9,471 nt of DNA from JAVKFF01 sp040226215 (GCA_040226215.1 JAVKFF010000098.1:1-9471), one strand, 5' to 3'. Positions 1-5,551 are shown, counted from the stretch's first letter. Notes: generated by a model not told the origin, from the sequence alone. Made by a program: numbers and translations.

Positions 1-504
1 TTCGGTGCCGCGCACCGAGGCGACGGCCGCCTGGCCCTGGATGGCGAAGCTGTCGGCGGGGCCGGGCGCCACGACCGCCCGCACCACGCCCTCCACCAGG
101 GTGACGGCACCGTGTTCACGGCTGCCGTCGGCGGCCAGCAGATAGTCCTCGAGCTTGACCTCCGCCTCCGGCCCGACGACCAGAGTGGTGCCGTCGGCGA
201 AGAGGAGTTCCGCCCGGGCGCCGGCCGCGGTCTCGAGCGAGTCGCCAGCCAGCAGGTGCAGGCCGGGCGAGGCCGCGACGTCGCCCGCCTCGCGCACCAC
301 CGTGACGACGCCGCTCAGCACCTCGATCCTGGCCACCTCGCCGCTCTCCTGCGCCAGGGCCGGCCCTGCGGCGAGCGAGGCGACGGCGATGGCCGGAACC
401 AGCAGGCGGGCGAGAACGCTCCGGGCAGTAGGGCGGGCGGTAGTCGACAGGCCGATGGGCGAAAGGCCGGAGGTAGAATGGCCGGTGGTAGAAAACGCGG
501 TCAT
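1..504 (-). CDS. FecR-domain exported protein (N-terminal part, runs off left edge)
   Basis: The minus-strand frame is open from an ATG at 504 to base 1, giving 168 residues with the C-terminus missing. Residues 1-27 are a Ser/Thr-rich lead with a five-residue repeat. Residues 28-51 are a Sec-type signal (RLLVPAIAVASLAAGPALA) with likely cleavage before QES. The mature part has the FecR-like beta-rich pattern: a GVV..V segment near 65, ELLFADGTTLVVGPEAEV at about 98-115, then AVASVRGTE at 160-168, a hallmark of the FecR domain (Pfam PF04773). It closely resembles the protein encoded just upstream at 633-1328, so the two are tandem paralogues. Family knowledge: FecR domains occur in sigma/anti-sigma signalling, but stand-alone exported versions like this are mostly uncharacterised, so the role is unknown. 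The leader shows only a weak GAGA-type ribosome site, yet no other plausible start precedes the signal peptide. Confidence 0.85.
   Translation of the reverse strand, partial: MTAFSTTGHSTSGLSPIGLSTTARPTARSVLARLLVPAIAVASLAAGPALAQESGEVARIEVLSGVVTVVREAGDVAASPGLHLLAGDSLETAAGARAELLFADGTTLVVGPEAEVKLEDYLLAADGSREHGAVTLVEGVVRAVVAPGPADSFAIQGQAAVASVRGTE
435..494 (-). repeat. 15-nt tandem repeat inside the FecR-protein N-terminus
   Basis: Three adjacent 15-base units lie at 450-464 (ggccgatgggcgaaa), 465-479 (ggccggaggtagaat) and 480-494 (ggccggtggtagaaa). A weaker fourth lies at 435-449. On the coding strand they give the five-residue units FSTTG, HSTSG, LSPIG and LSTTA. The period is in frame, so changes in copy number would alter only the length of the N-terminal lead before the signal peptide. 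Confidence 0.7.
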
Positions 505-528
505 GGGTCGTCTCGACAGGGGTGCGGG

Positions 529-549
529 GCCGGACGGGGGCCGTCCGGC
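529..549 (-). other. Perfect 9-bp inverted repeat in the leader between the two FecR genes
   Basis: GCCGGACGG at 529-537 and CCGTCCGGC at 541-549 form a perfect 9-bp stem with a GGG loop. It lies 84 bases after the stop of the upstream FecR gene and 25 bases before the start of the downstream one. No T-tract follows on either strand, so it is not a classical intrinsic terminator. It may be a leader hairpin, an mRNA-processing or stability structure, or a protein site. A second short pair, ctcccg at 561-566 and cgggag at 581-586, lies in the same 128-bp gap. Confidence 0.4.
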
Positions 550-632
550 GCGTGAACTCACTCCCGCCTTTTACACGCCCCGGGAGGGTTTGTGCAGCGT
601 CGGACGGTGGCAGCGCCACGCCTCCCGCGGTC

Positions 633-1328
633 TCAGCCGACCGGTCGCCGTGTCAGTGCCAGCACCTGGTCGATGCGGGCCTGGCCCCAGCGGTTGACCG
701 GCGGCGGCTCTTCCGTCTCGCCCGGCGGCGGTTCGTGCGGCACGTCGACGCCGTCGCCGGATCCGAGCGTGACCGTCCAGCCGGCATCGGGGTCGAGAAC
801 CGCGACCTCGCCATCGAGCACCAGAACGCTGGTCCGGTTCTCCTCCTCGATCACCGCGTATTCGGTGCCGCGCACCGAGGCTACGGCGGACTGGCCGCGG
901 ATGGTGAAATTCTCGCCGAGGCCAGGCTCGACCACGGCGCGCACCGCACCGTTCATGATGGTGATGGCGCCGTTCTCGCGCTGACCGCTGCCGCCATCGA
1001 TCTCGAAGGCGTCGAGGGACAGCCGCGCCTCGGGCCCGATGATCACGGTCGAGCCGTCGACGAAGAGCAGTTCGAGGCGCGAGGCGCCGGCGGTGATGAT
1101 GACGTCGAGCAGGGTGAGCGGCAGGCCCGGCACCGCGTCGATCCTGAGCTCGCCACGGATCACCGCGGCGCTGCCGTCCATCGACTGGATGCGGGCGACC
1201 ACGGCCTCCTCCGCCCGCGCCGGGGGCAGGGACCGGGCGAGCAGCGGGCCGAGGGCGAGCGCCGGCACCGCGCCGAGAAGAAGCCGCCGGGTGAGGGGAT
1301 GGTGCGTGGGATTACCGTGATGTCTCAT
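633..1328 (-). CDS. FecR-domain exported protein, Tat-like signal
   Basis: This encodes 231 residues. I chose the ATG at 1328 because GGAG (1336-1339) precedes it by 7 bases and the signal peptide follows directly. A longer frame from 1469 adds about 47 residues with no signal character. The N-terminus has TRRLLLGA at 13-20, close to the twin-arginine consensus, then a hydrophobic stretch and a likely cut after ARA near 39. The FecR-like region includes ELLFVDGSTVIIGPEARL at about 86-103 and FTIRGQSAVASVRGTEYAV at 141-159. The tail is proline-rich (EPPPGETEEPPP near 199-210) and ends in a W..ARID.VLALTRR segment. It is a paralogue of the gene downstream at 1-504 and probably co-transcribed with it. 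The cellular role is unknown. The Tat route suggests cytoplasmic folding before export, which is inference. Confidence 0.85.
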   Translation of the reverse strand: MRHHGNPTHHPLTRRLLLGAVPALALGPLLARSLPPARAEEAVVARIQSMDGSAAVIRGELRIDAVPGLPLTLLDVIITAGASRLELLFVDGSTVIIGPEARLSLDAFEIDGGSGQRENGAITIMNGAVRAVVEPGLGENFTIRGQSAVASVRGTEYAVIEEENRTSVLVLDGEVAVLDPDAGWTVTLGSGDGVDVPHEPPPGETEEPPPVNRWGQARIDQVLALTRRPVG

Positions 1329-1532
1329 GGTGTCGCTCCATCTTGGGGTTGGGCCGGTCGACGCCACCTTACGCCAGGGCGCACCGCGGCGAGAGGCCGA
1401 CCAAAGTGCTATCGCGGCAGGCGCGAGGAATGCCCCATTTCCGCTACCCCGGTCAGTGGGATCGCCCACATCCGACCCGGGGCGGCAATCCGCTTCGCCC
1501 AGCCGGCCGCGTGGGCCAACGGGCCCTGCCGG
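1329..1532. other. Intergenic gap between fdhD and the FecR pair
   Basis: These 204 bases follow the fdhD stop and precede the FecR start on the minus strand. I see no convincing gene, RNA or T-tailed terminator. The segment near 1395-1440 is less GC-rich than its surroundings (for example ccaaagtgctatcg) and could carry the FecR promoter, but I could not pick a credible -35/-10 pair. The purine-rich ribosome site for the FecR gene is at 1336-1339. Confidence 0.4.
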
Positions 1533-2309
1533 TCAGCCGAGCCGGCCCAGCCGGTCCTCAACCACCAGAAGGCCGTCGTCGCGCACCAGGCAGACGAGGC
1601 TGAGGCCGGCCTGCCGCGCGTTGCGGACCGCCAGGTCGGTCGGCAGCGATACCGTCGCCAGCACCGGGCAGCCGATGCGCGCGGCCTTGTTGACGAGTTC
1701 GACCGAGCAGCGGCTGGTCATCAGGATCGCGCCTTGCGTGGGATTGCCGCCGCCGCGCACGAGATGGCCGATCAGCTTGTCGAGGGCGTTGTGACGGCCG
1801 ACATCCTCGCGCACGGCCTGGATGGCGCCGTCCGGGTCGATGAAGGCGGCGGCGTGCACGGCATGGCTTTCGCGATTCAGGCGCTGGTGGCGCGGCAGGT
1901 CGCGCGCGGCCGCGTGCAGCGCCGGCAGGGATGGGGCACGGCCCATCCCGACCAGGGCAGGGGGCGCCATCACGGCGTCGATCTCCCGGACGCCGCAGAG
2001 GCCGCAGCCGCCATAGCCGGCGGTCGCGCGCTCGCGGCCGGCCAGTCGGTGGGCGCGCTTTTCCGGCACCGTCAGGCGGCAGAGCCAGGCCTCGCCCGCC
2101 GCCTCCTCGGCGACGTCGAGCAGTTCGGCCGGCGTGTCGACGATCCCTTCGGTCAGCGCGAAGCCGAGCGCGAAATCGGCGAGATCGCGCGGCGTGGCCA
2201 GCATCACGGCATGCACCTGGCCGTTGACCAGCAGCGCCACCGGCGCCTCCTCGGCCAGCGGCCGTGCCTCGGCGCCGTGTGTGCCGGCCTCAGGCGTCCA
2301 GTGCCGCAT
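1533..2309 (-). CDS. fdhD: Formate dehydrogenase accessory sulfurtransferase FdhD
   Basis: This encodes 258 residues; the E. coli protein is about 277. FdhD takes persulfide sulfur from the cysteine desulfurase IscS and sulfurates the bis-MGD molybdenum cofactor before it enters formate dehydrogenase. Visible family signatures are the CxxC pair C102/C105 in GYGGCGLCGVREID (the sulfur-relay cysteines), ESHAVHAAAF at 147-156, VREDVGRHNALDKLIG at 166-181 and MTSRCSVELVNKAA at 197-210. I chose the ATG at 2309 because an AGGG lies 5 bases upstream and the usual conserved region follows; upstream in-frame codons read back through mobA. The start lies 20 bases inside the mobA 3' end, so the two are translationally linked. 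No formate dehydrogenase structural gene is in the window, so the target enzyme must be elsewhere. Confidence 0.95.
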   Translation of the reverse strand: MRHWTPEAGTHGAEARPLAEEAPVALLVNGQVHAVMLATPRDLADFALGFALTEGIVDTPAELLDVAEEAAGEAWLCRLTVPEKRAHRLAGRERATAGYGGCGLCGVREIDAVMAPPALVGMGRAPSLPALHAAARDLPRHQRLNRESHAVHAAAFIDPDGAIQAVREDVGRHNALDKLIGHLVRGGGNPTQGAILMTSRCSVELVNKAARIGCPVLATVSLPTDLAVRNARQAGLSLVCLVRDDGLLVVEDRLGRLG

Positions 2310-2934
2310 CCGGGCCCTGGCATTCGACGATTCGTCTGGCGTGCGCGAGGTCATCGGGCGTGTTGACGTTGAACAGGGGATCGGGCTCACCGGCGACCGT
2401 CACCTCGACGACGCGGAATGACAAGAGCAGATCGTGCATCGAGCCGCCCGGCCGCTCGGCGAGGAAGCGGGCGATACCGGGCGCGGCGTGCCGGCGCCAG
2501 AGGGCGCAGACCGGGTGGCGCCGCCCCTTGGTCAGCGCGATGGCGACTTCCGCATCCGGGGTCAGCGCGGCCGCCAGCCGGTCCGCCAGATCGGCCGGCA
2601 GGAAGGGTGTGTCGCAGGGCAGGCTGAGGAGGCTGGTTGCTGCGTGCATCCGGTCATCGAGCCAGCCGAAGGCGGCGTCCACTCCGGCCGCCGGCCCCGG
2701 CCGGCCGGGCAGGCGATCGGGCACGCAAGGCAGGTCGGGCGCCAGATGGGCCAGGTCCGGCGGTGCGTTGAGAAGGAGCGGGTCGGCGCCGGCCGCGGCG
2801 TCGCGCACCCGGTCGATCAGCCGCCGCCCATCGATCACGAGCGCCGCCTTGGCCTGGCCGCCCAGCCGGCTTGCCGCGCCGCCGGCGAGGATGACGGCGG
2901 CCATGCCGGCGCCCGGATGCGGCGCGATCGTCAC
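2290..2934 (-). CDS. mobA: Molybdenum cofactor guanylyltransferase MobA
   Basis: This encodes 214 residues. MobA joins GMP from GTP to Mo-molybdopterin, giving the (bis-)MGD cofactor used by DMSO-reductase-family enzymes. The nucleotidyltransferase pattern is clear: VILAGGAASRLGGQAK at 14-29 (GTP-binding loop with R23 and K29), GPAAG at 80-84, LPCDTPF at 105-111 with the metal-binding Asp108, HPVCALW at 140-146, and FNVNTPDDL at 188-196, typical of MobA C-termini. The GTG start at 2934 shares GTGA with the stop of the upstream gene, which suggests translational coupling. An internal ATG at 2904 (residue 11) is a possible alternative and would begin just before the LAGG loop, but it has no better ribosome site. 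The fdhD start overlaps the end by 20 bases. Confidence 0.93.
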   Translation of the reverse strand: MTIAPHPGAGMAAVILAGGAASRLGGQAKAALVIDGRRLIDRVRDAAAGADPLLLNAPPDLAHLAPDLPCVPDRLPGRPGPAAGVDAAFGWLDDRMHAATSLLSLPCDTPFLPADLADRLAAALTPDAEVAIALTKGRRHPVCALWRRHAAPGIARFLAERPGGSMHDLLLSFRVVEVTVAGEPDPLFNVNTPDDLAHARRIVECQGPDAALDA

Positions 2935-3374
2935 ACGTAGAGCACGCCGTCGACCGCCTTGGCGATGACGTCGTCCGTGCTCTTGGTCAGGTCCTTGGGG
3001 ATGTCCGCGACCAGCTTGTCGGCGACCAGGTGGTTGAACTGCTGGCGCAGATCGCCCAGTACCTTGGGCGGGGCGATGACCACCAACCGGTCGAAGGCGC
3101 CTTTCTGGAGGTGCTTCTCCATCGTCTTGGCGACCTGGCCGGCGAAGCGCGTCTTGGCGATCTCGTGCCAGTCGGTCTCCTGAACGGCGCTGCGCCCGAC
3201 GCCGGCATCGTCCAATCGGCCCGGCCGATCCGTGCCCTGCTCGCGGTCCGGCGGGTTGTCGTTCTCGAACACGAGGCCGGGCACCGGGCTCAGGCCCTGA
3301 CCGGCGGCGGTATGCCGCATGACCTTGGCGCGTCCGCCATCAGCGATGAGGATCCAGGTCGTCGGCGCCTTCAT
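2931..3374 (-). CDS. Host-attachment-family protein (Host_attach-like, PF10116 type)
   Basis: This encodes 147 residues and starts at an ATG preceded by a strong AAGGGAG (3381-3387) at good spacing. The pattern matches the family named for attachment to host cells: an N-terminal beta strand WILIADGGRAKVMR at 7-20, a variable acidic/polar middle (FENDNPPDREQGTDRPGR near 36-53), FAGQVAKTMEKHLQ at 77-90, then LVVIAPPKVLGDLRQQF at 97-113 and a DIPKDLTKS segment at 124-132. There is no signal peptide or membrane segment, so it looks cytosolic despite the family name. In fold terms it may resemble release-factor eRF1-like (baeRF) proteins, which is recalled knowledge and not shown here. It is the first gene of a unit with mobA and fdhD, and its TGA overlaps the mobA GTG. 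Its biochemical role is unknown. Confidence 0.85.
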   Translation of the reverse strand: MKAPTTWILIADGGRAKVMRHTAAGQGLSPVPGLVFENDNPPDREQGTDRPGRLDDAGVGRSAVQETDWHEIAKTRFAGQVAKTMEKHLQKGAFDRLVVIAPPKVLGDLRQQFNHLVADKLVADIPKDLTKSTDDVIAKAVDGVLYV

Positions 3375-3510
3375 GGTGGTCTCCCTTGCAGATGATGAAA
3401 GACTGGCGGTGGAATTCCGGCGTCGGAGCGCTAGGATCGCGGTACGAGTCCTCGCTTGCGGCCGTCCGGCCGCTGTCTCCCGCTGGCCGCGCGCTCCGAT
3501 CGACTGTCAC
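3375..3510. promoter_or_regulatory. Divergent intergenic region driving two opposite units
   Basis: These 136 bases separate the minus-strand attachment/mobA/fdhD unit from the plus-strand hydrolase/sufE/scaffold unit, so promoters for both are expected here. The part near 3386-3416 is the least GC-rich. I cannot identify a confident -35/-10 pair on either strand. A 6-bp perfect inverted repeat (gcggcc 3458-3463, ggccgc 3468-3473, loop gtcc) lies about 38 bases before the plus-strand start and may be a leader hairpin. Confidence 0.4.
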
Positions 3511-4206
3511 ATGGCCATCGCCTTTGTCACCTACAACATCCACTCCTGCCTCGGGGTGGACCAGCAGTGGCTGCCCTCCCGGATCGCCAGCCTGATCCAC
3601 GGATTCCGGGCCGATGTGGTGGCGCTGCAGGAGGTCGGCTGGCATCTCAGGGGCCGCAAGTTCTTCGACCAGTTCCAGTACTTCGCCGAGCATTCCGGCT
3701 TCCACGTCACCGAAGGCCCGGTCAAGCAGAGGGTCGACGCCCATTTCGGCAACGCCACCCTGACCCGCGCGCCGCCGCTGGCGTCCAGGCTGATCGACCT
3801 GACCATGAGCAACCACACGCCGCGCGGCGCCGTCGAGGTCGATGTCGACGTGCGCGGCGAGCGCATCCGCGTGGTGAACCTGCATCTCGGCCTCACCCCC
3901 TGGGAGCGGCGGGTGCAGATCCACCGGGTGATCGAGGAACTGGAGAGCGATCCCGACATGCCGACGGTGGTGATGGGCGACTTCAACCACTGGCGGCCGG
4001 CATCGGACAGCATGGACAAGCTCTCCCGCCTGCTGCCGCTGGTGGTGCAGGGGGAGACCTGGCCGACGCGCATGCCCATCGCCCCCTTCGACCGCATCTG
4101 CGCCAGCCCGCATTTCCGCCTGGTCGACCAGAAGGTCATCCGCAACGAGGAGACCCGGCAGGCCTCCGACCACTACCCGCTGATGGCCCGCCTGGCGCTG
4201 GTCTGA
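3511..4206 (+). CDS. Endonuclease/exonuclease/phosphatase (EEP) family metal-dependent hydrolase
   Basis: This encodes 231 residues with the DNase I-like fold signatures in order: TYNIH at 7-11 (metal-site Asn9), VVALQEV at 36-42 (metal-binding Glu41), HFGNATLTR at 78-86, VVNLHLG at 121-127 (His125), VVMGDFNHW at 153-161 (Asp157, Asn159) and SDHYPLMA at 219-226 (the catalytic Asp-His pair). All expected active-site residues are present, so it should be an active Mg-dependent phosphodiesterase or phosphatase. The substrate could be DNA, RNA, a lipid or an inositol phosphate and cannot be told from sequence. It is predicted to be cytosolic, with no signal seen. I chose the ATG at 3511 because TYNIH normally lies close to the N-terminus; the open frame upstream runs into the opposite-strand gene. 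The ribosome site is poor. sufE begins 69 bases after the stop. Confidence 0.9.
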   Translation: MAIAFVTYNIHSCLGVDQQWLPSRIASLIHGFRADVVALQEVGWHLRGRKFFDQFQYFAEHSGFHVTEGPVKQRVDAHFGNATLTRAPPLASRLIDLTMSNHTPRGAVEVDVDVRGERIRVVNLHLGLTPWERRVQIHRVIEELESDPDMPTVVMGDFNHWRPASDSMDKLSRLLPLVVQGETWPTRMPIAPFDRICASPHFRLVDQKVIRNEETRQASDHYPLMARLALV

Positions 4207-4231
4207 GCGTCCGACCCCTGGACCAGGACGC
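4207..4231 (+). other. Short inverted repeat after the EEP gene
   Basis: gcgtcc at 4207-4212 and ggacgc at 4226-4231 form a perfect 6-bp stem with a 13-base loop directly after the hydrolase stop. No T-tract follows, so a real terminator is doubtful. It could attenuate read-through into sufE or protect the mRNA end. Confidence 0.25.
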
Positions 4232-4275
4232 CCCGGCATGCCACATGGAGGGGCGAGAGGAGCGACCCTTCGACA

Positions 4276-4746
4276 ATGCCGATCACACCGGAAACCCTGA
4301 TCCGCGCGCCCGAACTGCCGATCGACGAGGCGACGGCCGAGATCGTGGACGAGTTCGCCTTCTTCGACGACTGGATGGACCGCTATCAGCACATCATCGA
4401 ACTCGGCCGCACGCTGGACGACCTGCCCCAGGACTGGAAGGTGGAGGAGAACAAGCTGCAGGGCTGCCAGAGCCAGGTCTGGCTGGTCGGCCGCTGGGTG
4501 GACGGCCGGCTGCACATGGCGGCGATCAGCGACGCGGCCATCGTCTCCGGCCTGATCGCCATCGTGATGCGCATCTACAATCACCGCACGGCCGAGGAGA
4601 TCAAGGCGACGCCGCCGGGTTTCATCGCCGCCATCGGCCTCGATTCGCATCTCAGCCCGACCCGGTCGAACGGCCTCAACGCCATGCTGAAGGCGGTGTT
4701 CGCCATGGCCGAGACGCAGGCCGGCCGGGGAGCGATCGCGGCGTGA
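4276..4746 (+). CDS. sufE: SufE family cysteine desulfuration protein
   Basis: This encodes 156 residues. SufE accepts persulfide sulfur from the SufS cysteine desulfurase and passes it on for Fe-S cluster building. The diagnostic segment is EENKLQGCQSQVWLVGR at 57-73, with the acceptor Cys64 in the GCQSQVW loop. Upstream lies the helical FFDDWMDRYQHIIELGR block (29-45), and downstream the conserved ISDAAIVSGLIAIVMRIYNHRT segment around 84-105. The C-terminal SPTRSNGLNAML (about 137-148) matches the SufE end. A purine-rich AGGAG at 4258-4262 precedes the ATG by 13 bases, longer than ideal. The downstream scaffold gene starts within its stop codon (GTGA overlap). No sufS, sufBCD or iscS is in the window, so this pair is separate from a main suf cluster. 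Confidence 0.93.
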   Translation: MPITPETLIRAPELPIDEATAEIVDEFAFFDDWMDRYQHIIELGRTLDDLPQDWKVEENKLQGCQSQVWLVGRWVDGRLHMAAISDAAIVSGLIAIVMRIYNHRTAEEIKATPPGFIAAIGLDSHLSPTRSNGLNAMLKAVFAMAETQAGRGAIAA

Positions 4747-5171
4747 CGGCGCTGCCCTATCCGCTGGCGATCCTGCGCCTGGCCGCCGCCTCGGGCGACC
4801 ACCCGGCGCTGGCGAATGCCGGCGCCACGGCGACGCGCGACAGCCAGACCTGCGGCAGCGATATCACGGTCACGCTGGACATCGAGGCCGGCCGCATCGC
4901 CCGCTTCGGCCACCGGGTCCGGGCCTGCGCCATCGGCCAGGCGGCCGCCACGGTGCTGGCGGAACGGGCGGTAGGGCTCGATGTCGATGCCGTGACGGCG
5001 GCCCGGACGGCGCTGGCCGACATCCTCGCCGGCCGGTCCGACACGGCGCCCGGCGACTGGCCCGATCTCGACCACTTCAGGGGTGTGCGTGAGTTCAAGG
5101 CCCGCCACGAGGCCGCCCTCCTGCCCTTCGACGCCACCCTGGCGGCGCTGCGGGGGGATGTGGCCACATAG
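4743..5171 (+). CDS. IscU/NifU-like iron-sulfur cluster scaffold protein
   Basis: This encodes 142 residues. The GTG start at 4743 overlaps the sufE stop as GTGA, strongly suggesting coupled translation. The IscU-like core shows DSQTCGSDITVTLDI at 33-47, with the first ligand Cys37 followed by Asp40, and HRVRACAIGQAAATVLAE at 57-74, with the second ligand Cys62. At the place where IscU has its third cysteine (an HC pair near the C-terminus), this protein reads FKARHEAALLPFD (118-130), with His122 but no cysteine. Related alphaproteobacterial scaffold-annotated proteins may share this, so it may be a subfamily trait rather than a defect. Likely role: receives sulfur through SufE and assembles or delivers a cluster. 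Two Cys plus His/Asp ligands could still hold a [2Fe-2S] cluster, which is inference. The stop is followed within about a dozen bases by the palindromic repeat cluster. Confidence 0.82.
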   Translation: MTALPYPLAILRLAAASGDHPALANAGATATRDSQTCGSDITVTLDIEAGRIARFGHRVRACAIGQAAATVLAERAVGLDVDAVTAARTALADILAGRSDTAPGDWPDLDHFRGVREFKARHEAALLPFDATLAALRGDVAT

Positions 5172-5182
5172 GCTCACACATC

Positions 5183-5238
5183 GGCGAGGACAGGCTCGAG
5201 GTTCCGCATCTCCGCTCGCGCTCCGTGCGGAACGACGG
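5183..5238 (+). repeat. Paired-palindrome repeat, copy A (right half only)
   Basis: Only the right arm is present. It starts near ggcgaggacaggctcgag and runs through the hairpin gttccgca (5201-5208) / tgcggaac (5226-5233), ending cggaacgacgg at 5238. It matches the right half of copy B with an offset of 140 bases. The missing left half would fall inside the 3' end of the scaffold gene, so it was either lost or never inserted. Confidence 0.75.
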
Positions 5239-5261
5239 AACTTGTTTTCGCACTCAAACCA

Positions 5262-5380
5262 CCACCGTCGTTCCGGCCGACCGCAGGGAGAGCCGGAACC
5301 TCGCACGGCCGGGCTGCGGCGTGGAGAAGACGGGCTCGGGGTTCCGCATCTCCGCTCCGCTTCGTGCGGAACGACGGTGG
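5262..5380 (+). repeat. Paired-palindrome (REP/BIME-like) repeat, copy B (complete)
   Basis: This 119-bp unit is bounded by a perfect 14-bp inverted repeat: CCACCGTCGTTCCG (5262-5275) and CGGAACGACGGTGG (5367-5380). Each arm also folds on itself. The left arm has gttccggc (5270-5277) with gccggaac (5292-5299) and a 14-base loop. The right arm has gttccgca (5341-5348) with tgcggaac (5365-5372). The two arms are about 38-40 bp imperfect reverse complements of each other, separated by a roughly 33-bp spacer rich in GGCCGGGCTGCGGCG. This is the BIME layout, with two REP-type hairpins in inverted orientation. Confidence 0.85.
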
Positions 5381-5401
5381 GTGTTTCACACTGAACCCAA
5401 A

Positions 5402-5518
5402 CCCGTCGTTCCGGCCGACCGGAGGGAGAGCCGGAACCTCGCGCGGCCGGGCTGCGGCGTCGAGAAGACGGGCTCGGGGTCCCGCATCTCCGGCTTTCGC
5501 CTCCGTGCGGAACGACAA
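5402..5518 (+). repeat. Paired-palindrome (REP/BIME-like) repeat, copy C (complete, diverged right arm)
   Basis: It aligns with copy B at an offset of 138 bases over its full length, including the spacer. The outer inverted repeat is 9 bp (gtcgttccg 5405-5413, cggaacgac 5508-5516). The left-arm stem gttccggc (5408-5415) / gccggaac (5430-5437) is intact. The right-arm stem has a T-to-C change (gtcccgca 5479-5486 against tgcggaac 5506-5513), and its loop is slightly altered (ggctttcgcctccg). It ends about 34 bases before the dehydrogenase stop codon. Confidence 0.83.
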
Positions 5519-5551
5519 GATCAACTATGCCACCCGAACCAACCTCGCCGA

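Larger units (their letters stand above)
5172..5551. other. Non-coding gap between convergent genes, filled by palindromic repeats
   Basis: About 380 bases lie between the scaffold stop (plus strand) and the dehydrogenase stop (minus strand). Three related repeat units (given separately) occupy most of it. They are joined by AT-richer linkers at about 5239-5261 (cttgttttcgcactc) and 5381-5401 (gtgtttcacactgaaccc). The open frames that cross it on both strands are made of repeated sequence and show no ribosome site or known domain, so I do not call a gene. Bidirectional transcription termination is a plausible job, given the convergent flanks. Confidence 0.75.

Noticed and set aside
1329..1469. 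Longer N-terminus for the upstream FecR protein (start at 1469)
   Set aside because: It would bury the twin-arginine signal 60 residues into the protein. The ATG at 1328 has a good GGAG site.
522..2366. Long plus-strand open frame (614 codons) over the FecR and fdhD region
   Set aside because: It lies antisense to clearly recognised minus-strand genes and has Arg/Gly/Ala/His-rich composition typical of a shadow frame in high-GC DNA. No domain or ribosome site.
3340..4650. Minus-strand 436-codon frame opposite the EEP and sufE genes
   Set aside because: Composition is His/Asp/Gln/Arg-rich and low in complexity, and it is antisense to two well-supported genes.
5183..5518. CRISPR array
   Set aside because: Units are long, imperfect, palindromic and incomplete. 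The segments between them are not uniform spacers, the inner 'spacer' is itself conserved, and no cas gene is present.
5174..5524. Minus-strand frame (116 codons) with a repeated ARLL.AAARP.EVPALP.VGRNDG peptide
   Set aside because: The peptide repeat comes directly from the palindromic DNA repeats. Sequences of this type are often mis-annotated as hypothetical proteins.
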